Shown in pieces: positions 23,556 to 35,518 of a DNA stretch of 64,000 nucleotides (position 1 is its first letter; each line of letters begins with the position of its first letter). The stretch covers positions 558,001-622,000 of the forward strand of contig JAGPNK010000011.1 of NCBI GenBank assembly GCA_020746835.1, given 5' to 3'. Source of the DNA: Stachybotrys elegans. Lineage: Eukaryota; Ascomycota; Sordariomycetes; Hypocreales; Stachybotryaceae. The translations under genes and the position numbers were made by a program. The notes beneath the pieces were generated by a model. That model had not been told where the DNA came from. It did not search any database and saw only the letters and a program-made list of their open reading frames with translations.

Positions 23556-26500
23556 CTAATTGTTCAGACCCATGTTCTCCGCAATCACATTCGCCAGGCT
23601 GTTGAACGTGAGTGTAGGGGCGAGGAGCTTCTGGAATGGGTAGTCCAGCCCAAACTCCTTGAAAAGCCACGTCCTGAGCTCGGCGCCAATCATACTATCC
23701 AGTCCATAGCTGGCTAGTGACGGCCCATCCACGTCAAAGTCTTCCACGGGGATCATGAGAATACTGGAAACCCTCTTTACAACGTGGCTCGAGATGGCGG
23801 CTGTGACCGCCTCCGGTCCCTCGGCCTGTGCAGCTTTGATGATGGCGTCGAAGCTCTTGTCGCCCCCGCTGCTGGAGCCGCTGCTGCTGGTAAAGGCCTC
23901 GATGGCTGCGCGGACGTGGCAGAAGCGCGCGTCTTCATACCAATAGGCGTCCACATTGTCCACGGAGGTCATAGAGTTGGCCAGCTCAGCAGCCTCCATA
24001 CCCATGACCAGCAAAGAGTCGCCGATACTGCGAGGCTCGCCAGCCTTGGCGACGGGGCGCGCCATAGCCACCTCGAAACCACGAAGCATCTCGCGCTCAT
24101 CGATTCCATAGAGACCCTTTCGTGCCAGGGAGGTCTCGATGGACTCGTTCTCTGCCACGACACCAACATCGAGCACCATGGGCAGAACGAGCGACGTGGC
24201 AGCAAGGTTCTGTGCATCACGCTGAAGAGCCAAAGAGTCCAGGTAGCTGTTGGCAGCACCATAGTTGCTCTGGCCAGTGTTTCCAAGCAGGGCGGAGATG
24301 GAGCTGGTCATGACGAAGAAGTCAAGATCCACTCCTTGTAGGGCATTATGCAGGCTGATTGCACCCTTGACCTTGGGGGTCACGCAGTTGGCAAATGAGT
24401 CCAGCTCCATCTGCTCAAACATGCCGTCCTAGAAGGGTCTTAGTAAAGGGGACAACGTGGAATTGTATGAGCTGGACGCACCTTCAGAACCATGGCAGCG
24501 TGCACAACACCGCGGATGGGGCGCTCTTCCTGGAGTGAAAGGACCACCCGCCTGACTGCGTCTTCATCAGATGCATCAGCACGGAAGACCTTCACCAGGG
24601 CGCCGTCCTTCTTGATGTCTTCAACCAGCAAAGCAGCCTCGGGTTTATCGACACCGGAACGCGAAAGGAAAGCAAAGTGTCGGGCACCACGGTCCATCAT
24701 CCACTTTGTCAGACTCCGGCCAAGACCTCCCAGGCATCCAACAAGGAGATACGTGGCATCGGAGGAAAGTTGAAGACGCTTGGCGGCGGGCGACACCTAG
24801 AGATATTATTAGGAAGTAGTCAGATTGGATGATGATGTTGCTACGTACCTTGACCTTGGTGATTCCATGGGAGCTCTTCGCAATCACAGTCTTGCTCTGG
24901 CGGGCATCATTTGCCTGGCTTGCATCCTGCAGACCTACGGCACTGAAAAATGCTGCCGAGCCGCTCGAGAGATTTGGGTTGGCCTTGAAAACACCCAATG
25001 CCTGCTTCAGCAGCTGTGAAGCCATCTTGGGCTTGCTGCGAAGTGTCTTGGTGCTCAAGAGACTGAAGCGGGCGCCCCTCGCGAAGGGCACAACATCCGG
25101 GCCAGCCTCAAGCGAACCATCCACCAATGCAAATTGACCATTAGCTGGGATGCCTCGCCACAGCTCGCGAGCCAGTGGCGAGAATTCATGCGCAATGACC
25201 AGAGTGCCAAAGGCCGTGGACATGGAATCCATAGAATCGAGGATGGCGGTGACGTCGCTCGACAGGTAAATCTGCTCAGGAGTAAGGGAAAAGTCGGACA
25301 CATATTTTGCCTTGTCTTCTTCAGCAGCTACCACAAGGCTCAACTGCCACTTCAAAGCACTTGCCAGAAGTGCGACCATTCCGGTGAAAGCATCGGGCCC
25401 GGGCAGCAAGATGACATGGTCGCCTTCATCGACCTTGTTATTGACAAGGCAGACATTGGTCACAGCGGCAAGTGATGAAAGAGCGCCGGCCAGTGCTTCG
25501 GAAGAAGCTGCCTCATCATCGTCGACAATGGCGTATGCGGAAGTTTGCAAGATGGTGCGGTACTGGTCATAGGCGAAAGCAACCGCTCTCCTGCCGACAA
25601 CGGATTGGTCAACCGAAGCACCGACTGCGATAACCTTTCCGCAGACAAGAGTTTGCGAGCCTGGAGTAGTCTGCACTTCGGAGGCCTCAACCTCTATCTC
25701 GACCTGCGAATCTTGCAGAGGCGGCTGGGTCTCGGGCTCAAAGACAACCTGGTCCTCCGCGGTCTTCGCCTTCAGGCGCATGCCACTGGTAAGTGTCGTG
25801 TCCTCATATTGGGGCCGAGTTTCATCCCACTCCCGGTTGAGCGTCTCATTCGATTGAACCCGCGTGATTTGCAGAACACCCTGGTGGAGCCAGAACTCGG
25901 TATCAACCCCCGAGTCCTTGGTCTTGGCCGAGTCAAGTTTACTCGTGACTGCTTCCGCCACGCTCTCAATAGTCTCCTCGGAGTCGTAGTCGAGGAGGAC
26001 AATCTTAGCGGCAGCCTGCTCCGATCGGATGACTCGAAGGAAGCCCTCTGCCATACCCGAAACTGTGGACTTTCCTTCCTTGACACCCTTTGTCAACCAG
26101 AGCGTGGGGACACCAGAAGCAATAACAGACTTGAGTGCTCCAAATAGCGTGGCATCCAGGGTCGAGAAAAGCGCTCCATCACTGTCATCCACAACGAGGG
26201 CGTGGTCTTGACTTGCGTCAAACGCGCTCAAGCTCTTCTGCTTGACGCTTCGGCCAAGCGATGAAATCCCATCCACAAGTGCCTGGGAGCCAGCTTCAGA
26301 CACGGAAAGAACAGTGATATCAGAGTGTCCGCCAATTCCGTTGACCTGGGTCTCAATTTTCTGCATGGCAAACTGACGTTCCCATTGGGCGTCGACGGCT
26401 GCCGGGTTCTCGTCAATGGAACCCAGGATCCAGCCCTTGTCATTTGCAAGCGGAAAGAGCTCGCTGGGGTTGAGAACAGGTTGAGCCTCAAGTGGGAGTT

Positions 26501-29500
26501 CTGAGTAGTCAACCAGAACCAGATCAGAAGTGCCTTCAAGAGAATCGATCCATTCATCGGGCTTGGAGCTGAAAGTTTTGACGGTCACACCCTCCAGAGC
26601 GTCTTCCGACAGACTAGCCTCCGTCGCAGCAGAGCCAATTGTAATGCTCGCGCTCTTGGGCAGCCTGTCGGATACAGCCTTGACAAGCTCTTCGCTGGGG
26701 GCGCCGGCAATGAGAACATTCTTTACGGGTTGCCGGTAGCACACAAGTTCGACCAGCTTGGCGAAGCGATCAATCGGTCTCTCATTCTCGGGCCACAAGC
26801 TCTTCATCTGTGACGACTTGAGAGACTTTAGATCAGGCATCCAGGAGACGACCGAGAAGGGGCTGGGTGCTGTTTGCTGAGATGCTCCCGCTGGAAGAGC
26901 AGCCTCATAGCTAATGCAGGTGAGGTTGCGAATGTCCATCAGAGTCCTTCCGCTTTTCCCCCTGAGAGTAACGTTCGTGTTGAAACGACGTCCATCAAAG
27001 CCATCAGTCCACGCAACGCTGTGGCCAGAAGAGGCAGCATCTTCGCCAGCGAAGCCTAGAGAAATCTCTTCGATGCGAGTAGGAACAACGCCCCAAGGCA
27101 TCTCCTTGTGCTTGCCGCGGTGGATTGAGATGATGATAAGCTGAAGGCATGCATCAATGGTAGACGGGTGAATCATATATCGCGACTCCCCCTGCATGCT
27201 GCCTGAGTTTTCAAGGACGGTGATGTCTCCCACTGCGTGATTCAGGTTGCGGTTCGTCTTGGCGGATCGAAGCTGTTGGAAGGTGTTGGTGTAGTTGAAG
27301 CCGACGCGGTGGAATGCAGAGTACCATCTCTTTCCAGATACTCTCTGGGTGAGGGTGGACTCGACAACTGGGTGCTTACGCTCGGAGGTGCTCATCTGGG
27401 TAGCAGACAGCTTTCCCTCGCAGTGCGACGTCCAACCACCCTCCCCATGAGATTCAACGGCAAATGTGTACCAGTTAGGCTCGTTGGTCACATGCAGTCG
27501 TACCACAATCTCTACGCCGTCATCGTCATCTGGAACGACCAATGCAGTCTTGATGTCAATGTCCCGCAGCGTTACAGCTTCAAAGGGGAGGCCCTCGATC
27601 TCTCGGGTCTGCCTCAGCGCCTCAATACCCAGTGAAAGATGTCCAGCAGCGGGAAAGATGGCCGTGCCACCCAACTACCTCAAGTTAGTGAAATTAGGTT
27701 TCCAGGATGATTATAATAGTTGACTCACGCTGTGATCTTTCAGCCAGGGGATGTCACGGTGACGCAGGATGTTCGTCCATGCCTTGGACTGAGTGGACAG
27801 TCCCGATACTCTGCTGCCGAGGAGATCATGGCGAGGGTATACACGAGAGCGCTGCTCAGCACTGGCTCGAGGTTCGGTCCAGTATTGCTTCTCGTAGTTC
27901 CACTGGTAAGGAGGCAGATCAACGAGAAGATAGGAAGTCTTGGGCTTGCGGATCATGCTGGAAGATCGAGGGTCGTCATGATCATTCACCTCCTCCAAGT
28001 CGACAGGGTATCCCGCCAGGAAGAGCGATCCAGCCACCGACAGCAGCTGTGACGCATCGTCCTTATTTCTCATGAGTGAAGGCGTGTACGTGAACTGGGA
28101 GAATTTGTTTGCCAGACAGATCTGCTTGAAAGGACCGGAAAGTGCCGCATGAGGACCGACCTCGACAACAAGACCAATGTCCTTGAAACTGCTGTCCGAG
28201 CCCATGCGGTGAACAGCCGTGTCGAAAAGGACCCTTTGCTGGAGGTTTGCTCTCCAGTAGCCAGGGGGGAGCTGGTCCGATGTTACGAGCTCGCCTGTAA
28301 CGGAAGAGATCATCTGAGTCCTTGAACGGCACCAAAGCAAATCATCCTCGCTGAGGACCTTGAGGGCATCCGCGAGAATAGCATCGTACGTCGGACCAAC
28401 GGCAGCCATGTGAGGAGAGTGATATGCACGACCAGTCTTTAGCTCTCGGGCAAAAACACCCTCATCCTTGAGCTTGGCATAGACCTTGCTAATTCCATCT
28501 GCCTGACCACTCAGAGTCACACTGTTGGGAGAGTTTTCGCAAGCAATGCAAACCTCTGCCGAGTCCTCGGGCAGGTAAGCCTGAACCTGGTCACGACCGA
28601 GGCCAACGGCAAGCATGGAGCCAGAGGGAGACTTTTCGTGAACGGCGCGACCACGGCAGAAAGCTGCCAGGATTGCCTCAGGGGCGCTGATGAGACCTGC
28701 TGCATACGCTGCGCCAATCTCGCCTGAGGAGTGACCAATACTGACCTCGGGCGCAATGTCCCATTTTGAGAACAGATCAACCAGGGCAATTTGAATCGCA
28801 GTACAAAGCGGCTGCGCAACCTCAGCCTCAGAAATACGGGCAGCAGAAACCTCGGGATCAGCTTGAAGAAGATCAACAATGCTGAATGAGGGCTTCGGTT
28901 CAATCCTTCCGAGGATGATGTCAAGTCGCTGCAGGGTCTCAAGGACAATAGGGAACTCTTGCAGAGCTGTGCGGCCCATTCCTGCCCATTGTGCCTAGTA
29001 CAGTCAGCATTTTCTTCTCACCATGTAGCAGCAAGGGGACATACTCCTTGTCCTGTGAAGAGGAAGCAAATAGCATTCTTCTTGGCAGACACAACACCCT
29101 TCTGGAGCTGAGGCGTCACGTAGGACTCGGCCTCATGGCCCTCGCGAGCGATGGTAAACGCTCGGTGGGAGAACATATTTCGATGAAGGTTCAGAGTGTG
29201 GGAGAGGTCAGTGAGATAATACTTGTGTGCCACCTTGGCGATGGCCTGAACGTTGCGGCCCAGCGTCGCGTCATCGTGGGCGGAAAAACACACAAGGAAG
29301 GGCCGCTTCGTAGAGCGGTCGTAATGTGCTTCGTCCTTGGGTTTCGCGTGCTGATACCAAGGGTACAAGGACTCGACGGCCTCGACAATGACATGGCCAT
29401 TGGTGCCGCCGTATCCGAAGGAGGAAACGCTGGCTCTCCTCACGACGGCATCTGAGGGCCAGGGGGCAGTGTTTGCGTTGACCTTGACATTCCACTCCTT

Positions 29501-31035
29501 CTCAAGAACTGAAAAGAGTTAGTAGTGCACCTTTGGATGGAGAGGTTGCCTACTGTTTGGGTTCAATCGCTGAAAGAGGGCCACGCCGGGGATTCGGGCA
29601 GCCTCGGTCATGAGTGCGGCCTTCATAACTGCAAAGATACCGCTTGCAGCTTCGCTGTGGCCAATGTTGGGCTTGACCTGTTGAAATGTGAGTATACAAA
29701 GACGGTATCTACAGAAGGTGAATAGACATACAGCACCAATAAGTAGTGGCTTGTTGTTGGGTCGCGCGTCGTTCAACGCACGCGAGATGGCGCGAACCTC
29801 GATAGGGTCGCCGACGGGCGTGCCAGTCCCGTGCAGCTCAGCATATGTGGTGAGGGTGGGATCCAGATTTGCCTTTTCATAAGCAAGACGCACAACGCGC
29901 TCCTGGCCCCTGACGCTGGGATGCGTAATACCCATGCCATCTACCTTGCCATTACTGCAAGATATCATGGTCAGCAGATGAAAGGCTTAGGAATAGAAAG
30001 AGCGTACGTGTTGACGGCAGTGGAACGAATGACACCACGAATGGGGTCACCGTCTCGGATAGCGTCTGAGAGGCGCTTGAGGTAGAGAGCTCCAGCACCT
30101 TCAGCGCGGCCGTAACCATCCGCCGAAGCGTCAAAAGTATGGCAGGTAGAAGTCGGTGACAGAATACCCAGCTTCGCAGTGTTCATATGCTGGTCAACTG
30201 TGATGATAAGGTTTACACCTCCGACAATAGCGGCTTCGCAGTCTCGAGCACGCAGTGCGTGGCATGCGTTGTGCATGGCGTAGACTGAAGAAGAGCATGC
30301 CGTGTTGATCGTAAAGCTGGACGAGTTAGTAAACATGACCACCTAGACTTTACTGGATGATTGAATACTACAAACCTCGGTCCATTCAAGTTGAACATGT
30401 TACCGATTCGGTTACTGATGATACCGGGATCAACACCAGTTGCGGCATAGTTGTGGCGGAAGTCTGGGTCTCTAATGGACATTTGCTCTATGCCATGTGG
30501 TCAGCAGCAAAGCCAAGAAGCTGGCAGTCGGTGGGAGAGAACATACGGTAATCAGACGTAAAGGAGCCAACAAAAACTGCCGTATTGGAGCCTGCAGCCG
30601 CCTCAAGCGTGACACCAGCAGACTCGAGACATTCGTAAGACACCTCGAGCATGCGTCTCTGCTGTGGATCCAGCCACTGAGCCTCCACCGGAGTCATCTT
30701 GAAGAACGTAGGATCAAAGTCGGAAGGCTTCCCATCCAGGAAGTATCCTCCGGGAACGTTGAAGGAACCCGGGCGCTCGGGGTTCTCGTGGTAGTGAGCG
30801 TCAATGTTGAACCGCGACTCGGGAACCTTGGGCGTCTGCCCCGTCCGCTTCTCGACGAGCATCTCCCAAAAGGAGGATGTCGAGTCGACACCACCGGGAA
30901 GGCGGCACGCTTAATGTCGCGTCAGAATGAGCATTGTTTCATAGAGCGGTGCCGTCTGTACTTACACATGCCGCAGATGGCAATGGGCTCGAGCGAGCCT
31001 TCAGCCACGCTACTCCTTGAGACGCTTGGAGACAT
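23556..31035 (-). CDS. Highly reducing polyketide synthase, KS-AT-DH-(psiMT)-(psiER)-KR-ACP
   Basis: Eleven exons give about 2,300 residues. KS (about 30.9-29.4 kb) has NTACSSSVYAMH, HGTGTPVGDP and KPNIGHSEAASG, all catalytic residues present. AT has the GHSSGEIGAAYAAG elbow (near 28.7 kb). DH has the H-x3-G-x4-P motif (DHSLGGTAIFP, split by the intron at 27675-27728) and IHPSTIDACLQ. The next region aligns with a C-methyltransferase start (LVELVCYRQPVKNVLIAGAP) but lacks the SAM motif. The ER region reads VILLPGPDAFTGM where a Gly-rich NADPH loop is expected. KR has VGCLGGLGRSL and QSNYGAANSY. ACP has SYGLDSMIG (phosphopantetheine Ser). There is no thioesterase or reductase domain. It should build a chain with ketoreduction and dehydration but little enoyl reduction or C-methylation. 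Introns 24429-24481, 24797-24848 and 28995-29044 were checked in frame. Confidence 0.93.
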
Positions 31036-31604
31036 GGTGACTGGTTCGCCAGTATGGAATATCCGATTTAGGACTTATTCAGGTTGTGTCGTGTTGAGAC
31101 GTCGGTCGATAATACTCAGATGTGGTTTGTGAAATGTCGTCTCATTCATGATCCGATCATGATATGTATTATGCAGCACCATCAGTCGACCTCCCAACAT
31201 TTGATCGCCTACATCCCTCATACCACCTCAATGACATCAACACGGCCGGCCACACGGCTACCCGAGTGGCCGAAGCCCGAGACCGACATTCGGCGCGTTG
31301 ATACGGGTTGCTTGTCCGTCCTGGTTACGTTTGTACTTTGTTCGATCTGCTGCCAGTATTGACGTCGTTGCTGCGTCTCCGAACGTCGATGGCGATCCCT
31401 CGGCCGCAGTCTAGCCTGCATAACATATCTCGGCCCGAGGGATCCAAAGCTCCTTCTTCTCCTTAACGGGAGTACCGTATGGCCTTGATCAAAAAGTCAC
31501 ATCCCCTTGAACAGGAAGGTTGCTGCCCGAGAGCCCCCTAAGGCCACGCCGCATCCTTTGCCATTTTGACTGCAGCATTATTGAATCCTTGAAGATTTGC
31601 AACT
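31036..31604. promoter_or_regulatory. Divergent promoter, PKS / membrane protein 2
   Basis: A perfect CTCGGCCCGAG lies at 31429-31439, about 395 bases from the PKS ATG and 166 bases from the membrane-protein ATG. Confidence 0.6.
31429..31439. promoter_or_regulatory. CTCGGCCCGAG palindrome (CGG-N-CCG)
   Basis: Perfect 11-base copy in the PKS promoter, the best place for a cluster-regulator site. Confidence 0.6.
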
Positions 31605-32778
31605 ATGGAGATTTCCGCCATCAAAGTTTACTTCAACGCACTCTCCTTCCTAGCGGTCGTACTTCTGTGGGGTGTAAGCCTCTGGAACGGTACCGTGAAG
31701 GCGCTTCTCCTGGCCGTGTGGCATGGAGCTCTTGGAGACGGCCCCCCTCTCAAAACAGACTACACTGGAATTATTGTCATAGATTATCCCATTGCCCTTC
31801 TGGTAGCCTTCTTCTTCTACGGGACCAACGCCCACGACGAGGCATATCAGCTGTTCCTTCTCGATGCCTACTCCCTACTGCAATCTGCCTTTATCTGGCT
31901 GTACTTGGAGTCATACCGCCGTCAAGGGAAAGTTGGCGCCTCCTGGGTAAAAAGGTAAATTCACTAAATATTCTCTGCATCCTGCCGCTGATAATGTTTT
32001 GTGTAGACCTCTCGCATTCGGGCTTTTGTGGCAATGCTTGGGTGGCGCCATTTCTCTCCCGCTGTATTATGCACAACACCTCCCTTGGGCCCTGCAAGAT
32101 AAACTACCCCATACCCATGACGTGGATCATGCCAAAGCGTTGCCTATCGGTTACTTGCTTGGCGCGATTGTGCCTACTTTGGTGGGCATGGCACCAACAT
32201 GGCTCGGTCCGGGTGCCCGTTCAGCCATTTCGCACCAGACAATTTTGGCGGCCTGGCAGCCAGACCCTATCTGGGTCTCCTGCATCATTTCCCTCTGTGC
32301 GAGCATGTTTGCTCTCTTCCGCGGTGGCTCCAGTGGTGATAGCCCGAGGGCGAGGAGCACTGCCTTTGCCTGGGCAAGGTTCTCCTACCTTCTCGCGGCG
32401 ATTCTGTCTGGCATGGCGCACATCTACGTCATGGGAAGGGTGCTTCTGAGCACCAACCCTGACGTAAATTTCGTCAGGATGTATGTGCCGTTCCTTATCA
32501 ATGGACCCGAGGGGACCTCGTCAAATATTTTCGTGTTCGGTCCGTGGTTGTTTCTGCAGTACGATCTCATCATCATGAGTCTTTCCAGCCTCTCTTGGGT
32601 ATGGATACTTCTCAGAAGCTTGCCCGGGCAGAGCCGCCCGTCGAGCTCGATCCTGGGCCTCTACTTTGCCACTGGGGCGCTGGTCATCGGACCGGGCGCG
32701 ACTGTCTCATCAGCGTTGTTTTACCGTGAGCAATTTCTGTCGGAGCAGTCAGGGAGTACTAGAGGGAAGGGACATTGA
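31605..32778 (+). CDS. Polytopic membrane protein 2, paralogue of the one at 12386-13638
   Basis: Two exons (31605-31954, 32007-32778) give 373 residues with about eight hydrophobic segments. The N-terminal hydrophobic pair is followed by PPLKTDYTGI, then FFFYGTNAHDEA. The C-terminus reads ALVIGPGATVSSALFYREQFL before a short polar tail. Both marks match the other membrane protein, and the second intronless half aligns in helix order. It is divergent from the PKS and shares its promoter, the strongest positional evidence that this unnamed family acts in the pathway. Cyclase-like membrane enzymes and transporters are the two main possibilities; no catalytic motif known to me is visible. Confidence 0.82.
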
Positions 32779-33552
32779 TACCTCTACTGGAATCAGACTG
32801 GTCGAATCATGAAATTGCGGTGGACGTACGTTTAGCTCCCCATAGCATAGTTAGGTCAAGTACATTGCTACATTTCCGACAAGATTATATTCGCTCTAGT
32901 CACTCAAATCCCATTCTTTAATGTATATTAGAGTGAAAAATGCACTATCTTAAAGTCTCTTGCTGGTAAATTTGCCTATTGTGCCTGGGGTGGTATCCTA
33001 CAAGGTGTCGCTGTACTGTAACCCTCCAAAGCCCACTGCTCAGCTGCATCTACGTTCATGGCCATAGGAAGCATACCGTCGGTCTACGTAAAGAAGAAAA
33101 ATAATAGAACTGCTAGAAAGAGGCAAGGAATGGTTGACATCCACCCCATACCTGAGAAGCTGTGGCGTCGTTGTGTGCTCTGCCCACCTCGAAGTCGGCA
33201 TCGTTCGGGCGGTCCGGTCGGCCCGACGCACAAAACTCTTGGAAATGGGGAGCCCCCAACATAGACCCGTATTCATGGAAGCACGGCAAATATGCAAAGA
33301 GCATGTCTCTCCGGGGCAATGGCCGTGATGATCGCTCCGAGTTGCAGACCACTCGGCGAAGGCGCCGACATAGGTAGTGCTGAATGATATCGATATTTGC
33401 CAAAAGACTTCACTTATACGCGCAAAGCAGAATCCAGGACCGTTCTGGTGTGTCTGTAGTTATCTCATAGTACCTGCTTGTTCTGTGAGATCCCTCATCC
33501 TATCTGCTGGTCACTGACAGCCGTTTGTTTACACTAAATCCACGTCACCAAC
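32779..33552. other. Intergenic, promoter of the flavin monooxygenase
   Basis: Contains a TCGGCCCGA site. A minus-strand frame of 96 codons at 33113-33403 has no recognisable content. Confidence 0.5.
33218..33226. promoter_or_regulatory. CGG-N-CCG site TCGGCCCGA
   Basis: Nine-base core match about 330 bases before the monooxygenase ATG. Confidence 0.45.
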
Positions 33553-35518
33553 ATGGCTTCAGACAAAGTTGCGTCAGTAGATGTGGCTATTATTGGCGCA
33601 GGCAAGTGGTGGCCTCTTCCGCCATCGATAAAAGTGACTGACCCTAATTGTAGGATGGTACGGTCTTGTCGCCGCCAGGACCTACCTACGCCTTCGTCCT
33701 GGGGCAAACCTCGTCATCATCGACAATGACAGCACAGTCGGTGGAGTTTGGAGCAAGGAAAGATTGTATCCAAATCTTGTAGCCCAAGTTCGACTCGGAG
33801 TGAGTAACAATCCCAGCTTAAACAAGGAGCTTCACGACGACTAACACTGGTCAGCTCTTCAATTATTCCGACACCCCCATGCCTCCCAATGGAAATAACG
33901 CCAAAGACCCAAGAGTTACCGGAGAAATGATCCACAGCTACTTACATAAGTATGCGGAAGACCACGATTTACTGCGTCGCGTTCGATTCAACACGTTTGT
34001 GACAAGCGCAATAAAGACTGAGCATGGTTGGCGCCTGAAGTTCCGAGACTCGGAGGACGTGCTGGAGACATCGAAGCTTATGGTAGCTACCGGTGTTTCG
34101 TCCATTCCGTTTCTGCCAGACTTCAGTGAAGGGGACGGCTCAATACCCATCATCCACTCGCGGGATCTCGGGAGCTCCTTCGATACTCTGGGGCAAGACA
34201 ACATCAAGAATGTTATTGTCATTGGAGCGGCAAAGTCGGCTTACGATGCCGTATACCTCCTCCTGACCATGGGCAAGAAGGTGACATGGGTCATCCGCTC
34301 TACCGGCGCCGGGCCCCTTGCTATTCTTCCCTCCAAGGTCTTGAACCTTTTCCACTCAATCGCCTTCGCGTCAACTCGCTTGATGACGCACTTGAGCCCC
34401 TCTATCCTCAATACGAAAGGCCCAATGTATTGGCTGTTCCACAGAACATTCCCCGGCCGATGGTTCGTGGGAAAGTTCTGGGACTTTCTCGATCATGTCA
34501 GCCATGTGCATGCTGGATATGAGAAGGGTGACCACGTTGAACTCCTGAAGCCAGAGATTGAAAAACAAGGGTAAGATTCCCAGACTCGTACAGTCATACT
34601 GCCGGCTAATCGAGGACAGTGTCTGCTGGGCTCATTCAGGCCTCGGTGTTGTTACACTGCCTGACTTCTGGCCCACCCTCCATAGTAAGAACCTTACTGT
34701 GCTGCGCGATATTATTGGCAACATCAAGGATGGCCAAGCCCTGCTGCAGTCGGGATCGGCCGTCCAAGCCGACTACATTGTGTCCTGCACCGGATGGGGT
34801 GACCACTTTGGAATGTTCGACGAAGAACACAAAGCCCTGCTAGGTCTCCCCTCGTACACTGGCAAGCCCAATCCGGAAACAATCACCGAGAGTATTGATT
34901 GGGCAAAGCACGATACAGCTGCAGACAAAATGGTGGACGAAAAGCTGCCCTTTTTAGCCCAACCCCCTCACGTGCAATGGTCCCTTGATCCACAGAAGCA
35001 GAAGAGGTGGCGCTTGTATCGGCGAGCTATCCCCATTTCCCTTGCAGAAAAGGGGGACCGATCGCTTGCGATTCTTGGCCAGATCCACACCGTCCAAACT
35101 CCGCTGGTCTCTGAAGTTCAGTCGCTCTGGGCTATTCTCTATCTCTTGGGAGACATCGACCTGCCAGACAGCGAGACAATGGCCGAGGAGATCTCGCTAT
35201 GGAACGCTTGGACGCGCAAGCGGTACCTGCACCAGGGTCAAAAGTTCCCTTACTCACTCTACGACTTTTTGCCTGTAAGCATCCTGACCGTCTCGGTTGC
35301 TCCACCCCCGGCTGATCACCTCGCAGTACATCGACAGCGTTTTCAAGGATTTGGGTCTTTCTAGCAGGCGCAAATCTAATAGTATCGCTGAGTTTCTCAG
35401 CCCATACCACCCATCGGATTTCAATGGGTTTGTTGATGAATATCTGGCTGGCAGACTGCTTATCCACAAGGAGGGCAACGGCAAGGTTCCAAGTGAGCAG
35501 AGTTCGCAAGTAGTTTGA
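33553..35518 (+). CDS. Flavin-containing monooxygenase (FMO-like)
   Basis: Five exons (33553-33601, 33654-33799, 33855-34570, 34620-35274, 35327-35518) give 585 residues. The first intron begins with GC (AG|GCAAGT) and not GT; the other three begin with GT. FAD binding is AIIGAGWYGLVAARTYL, built across that intron. GGVWSKERLYPNL and a second nucleotide motif, VIGAAKSAYDAVYLL, follow. The later ATG motif region is seen in IVSCTGWGDHF. Such enzymes oxidise a heteroatom or perform Baeyer-Villiger or epoxidation chemistry with NADPH and O2. It lies 0.8 kb from the PKS-side membrane protein in the same orientation, with a CGG-N-CCG site upstream, so a tailoring role is likely. The exact reaction cannot be read from the sequence. 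Confidence 0.9.

Noticed and set aside
24849..25780. A functional enoylreductase in the PKS
   Set aside because: The region aligns in position, but the Gly-rich NADPH loop is replaced by PGPDAFTGM, so it is called degenerate.
33113..33403. 96-codon minus-strand frame
   Set aside because: Lies across the FMO promoter and its TCGGCCCGA site, with no family.
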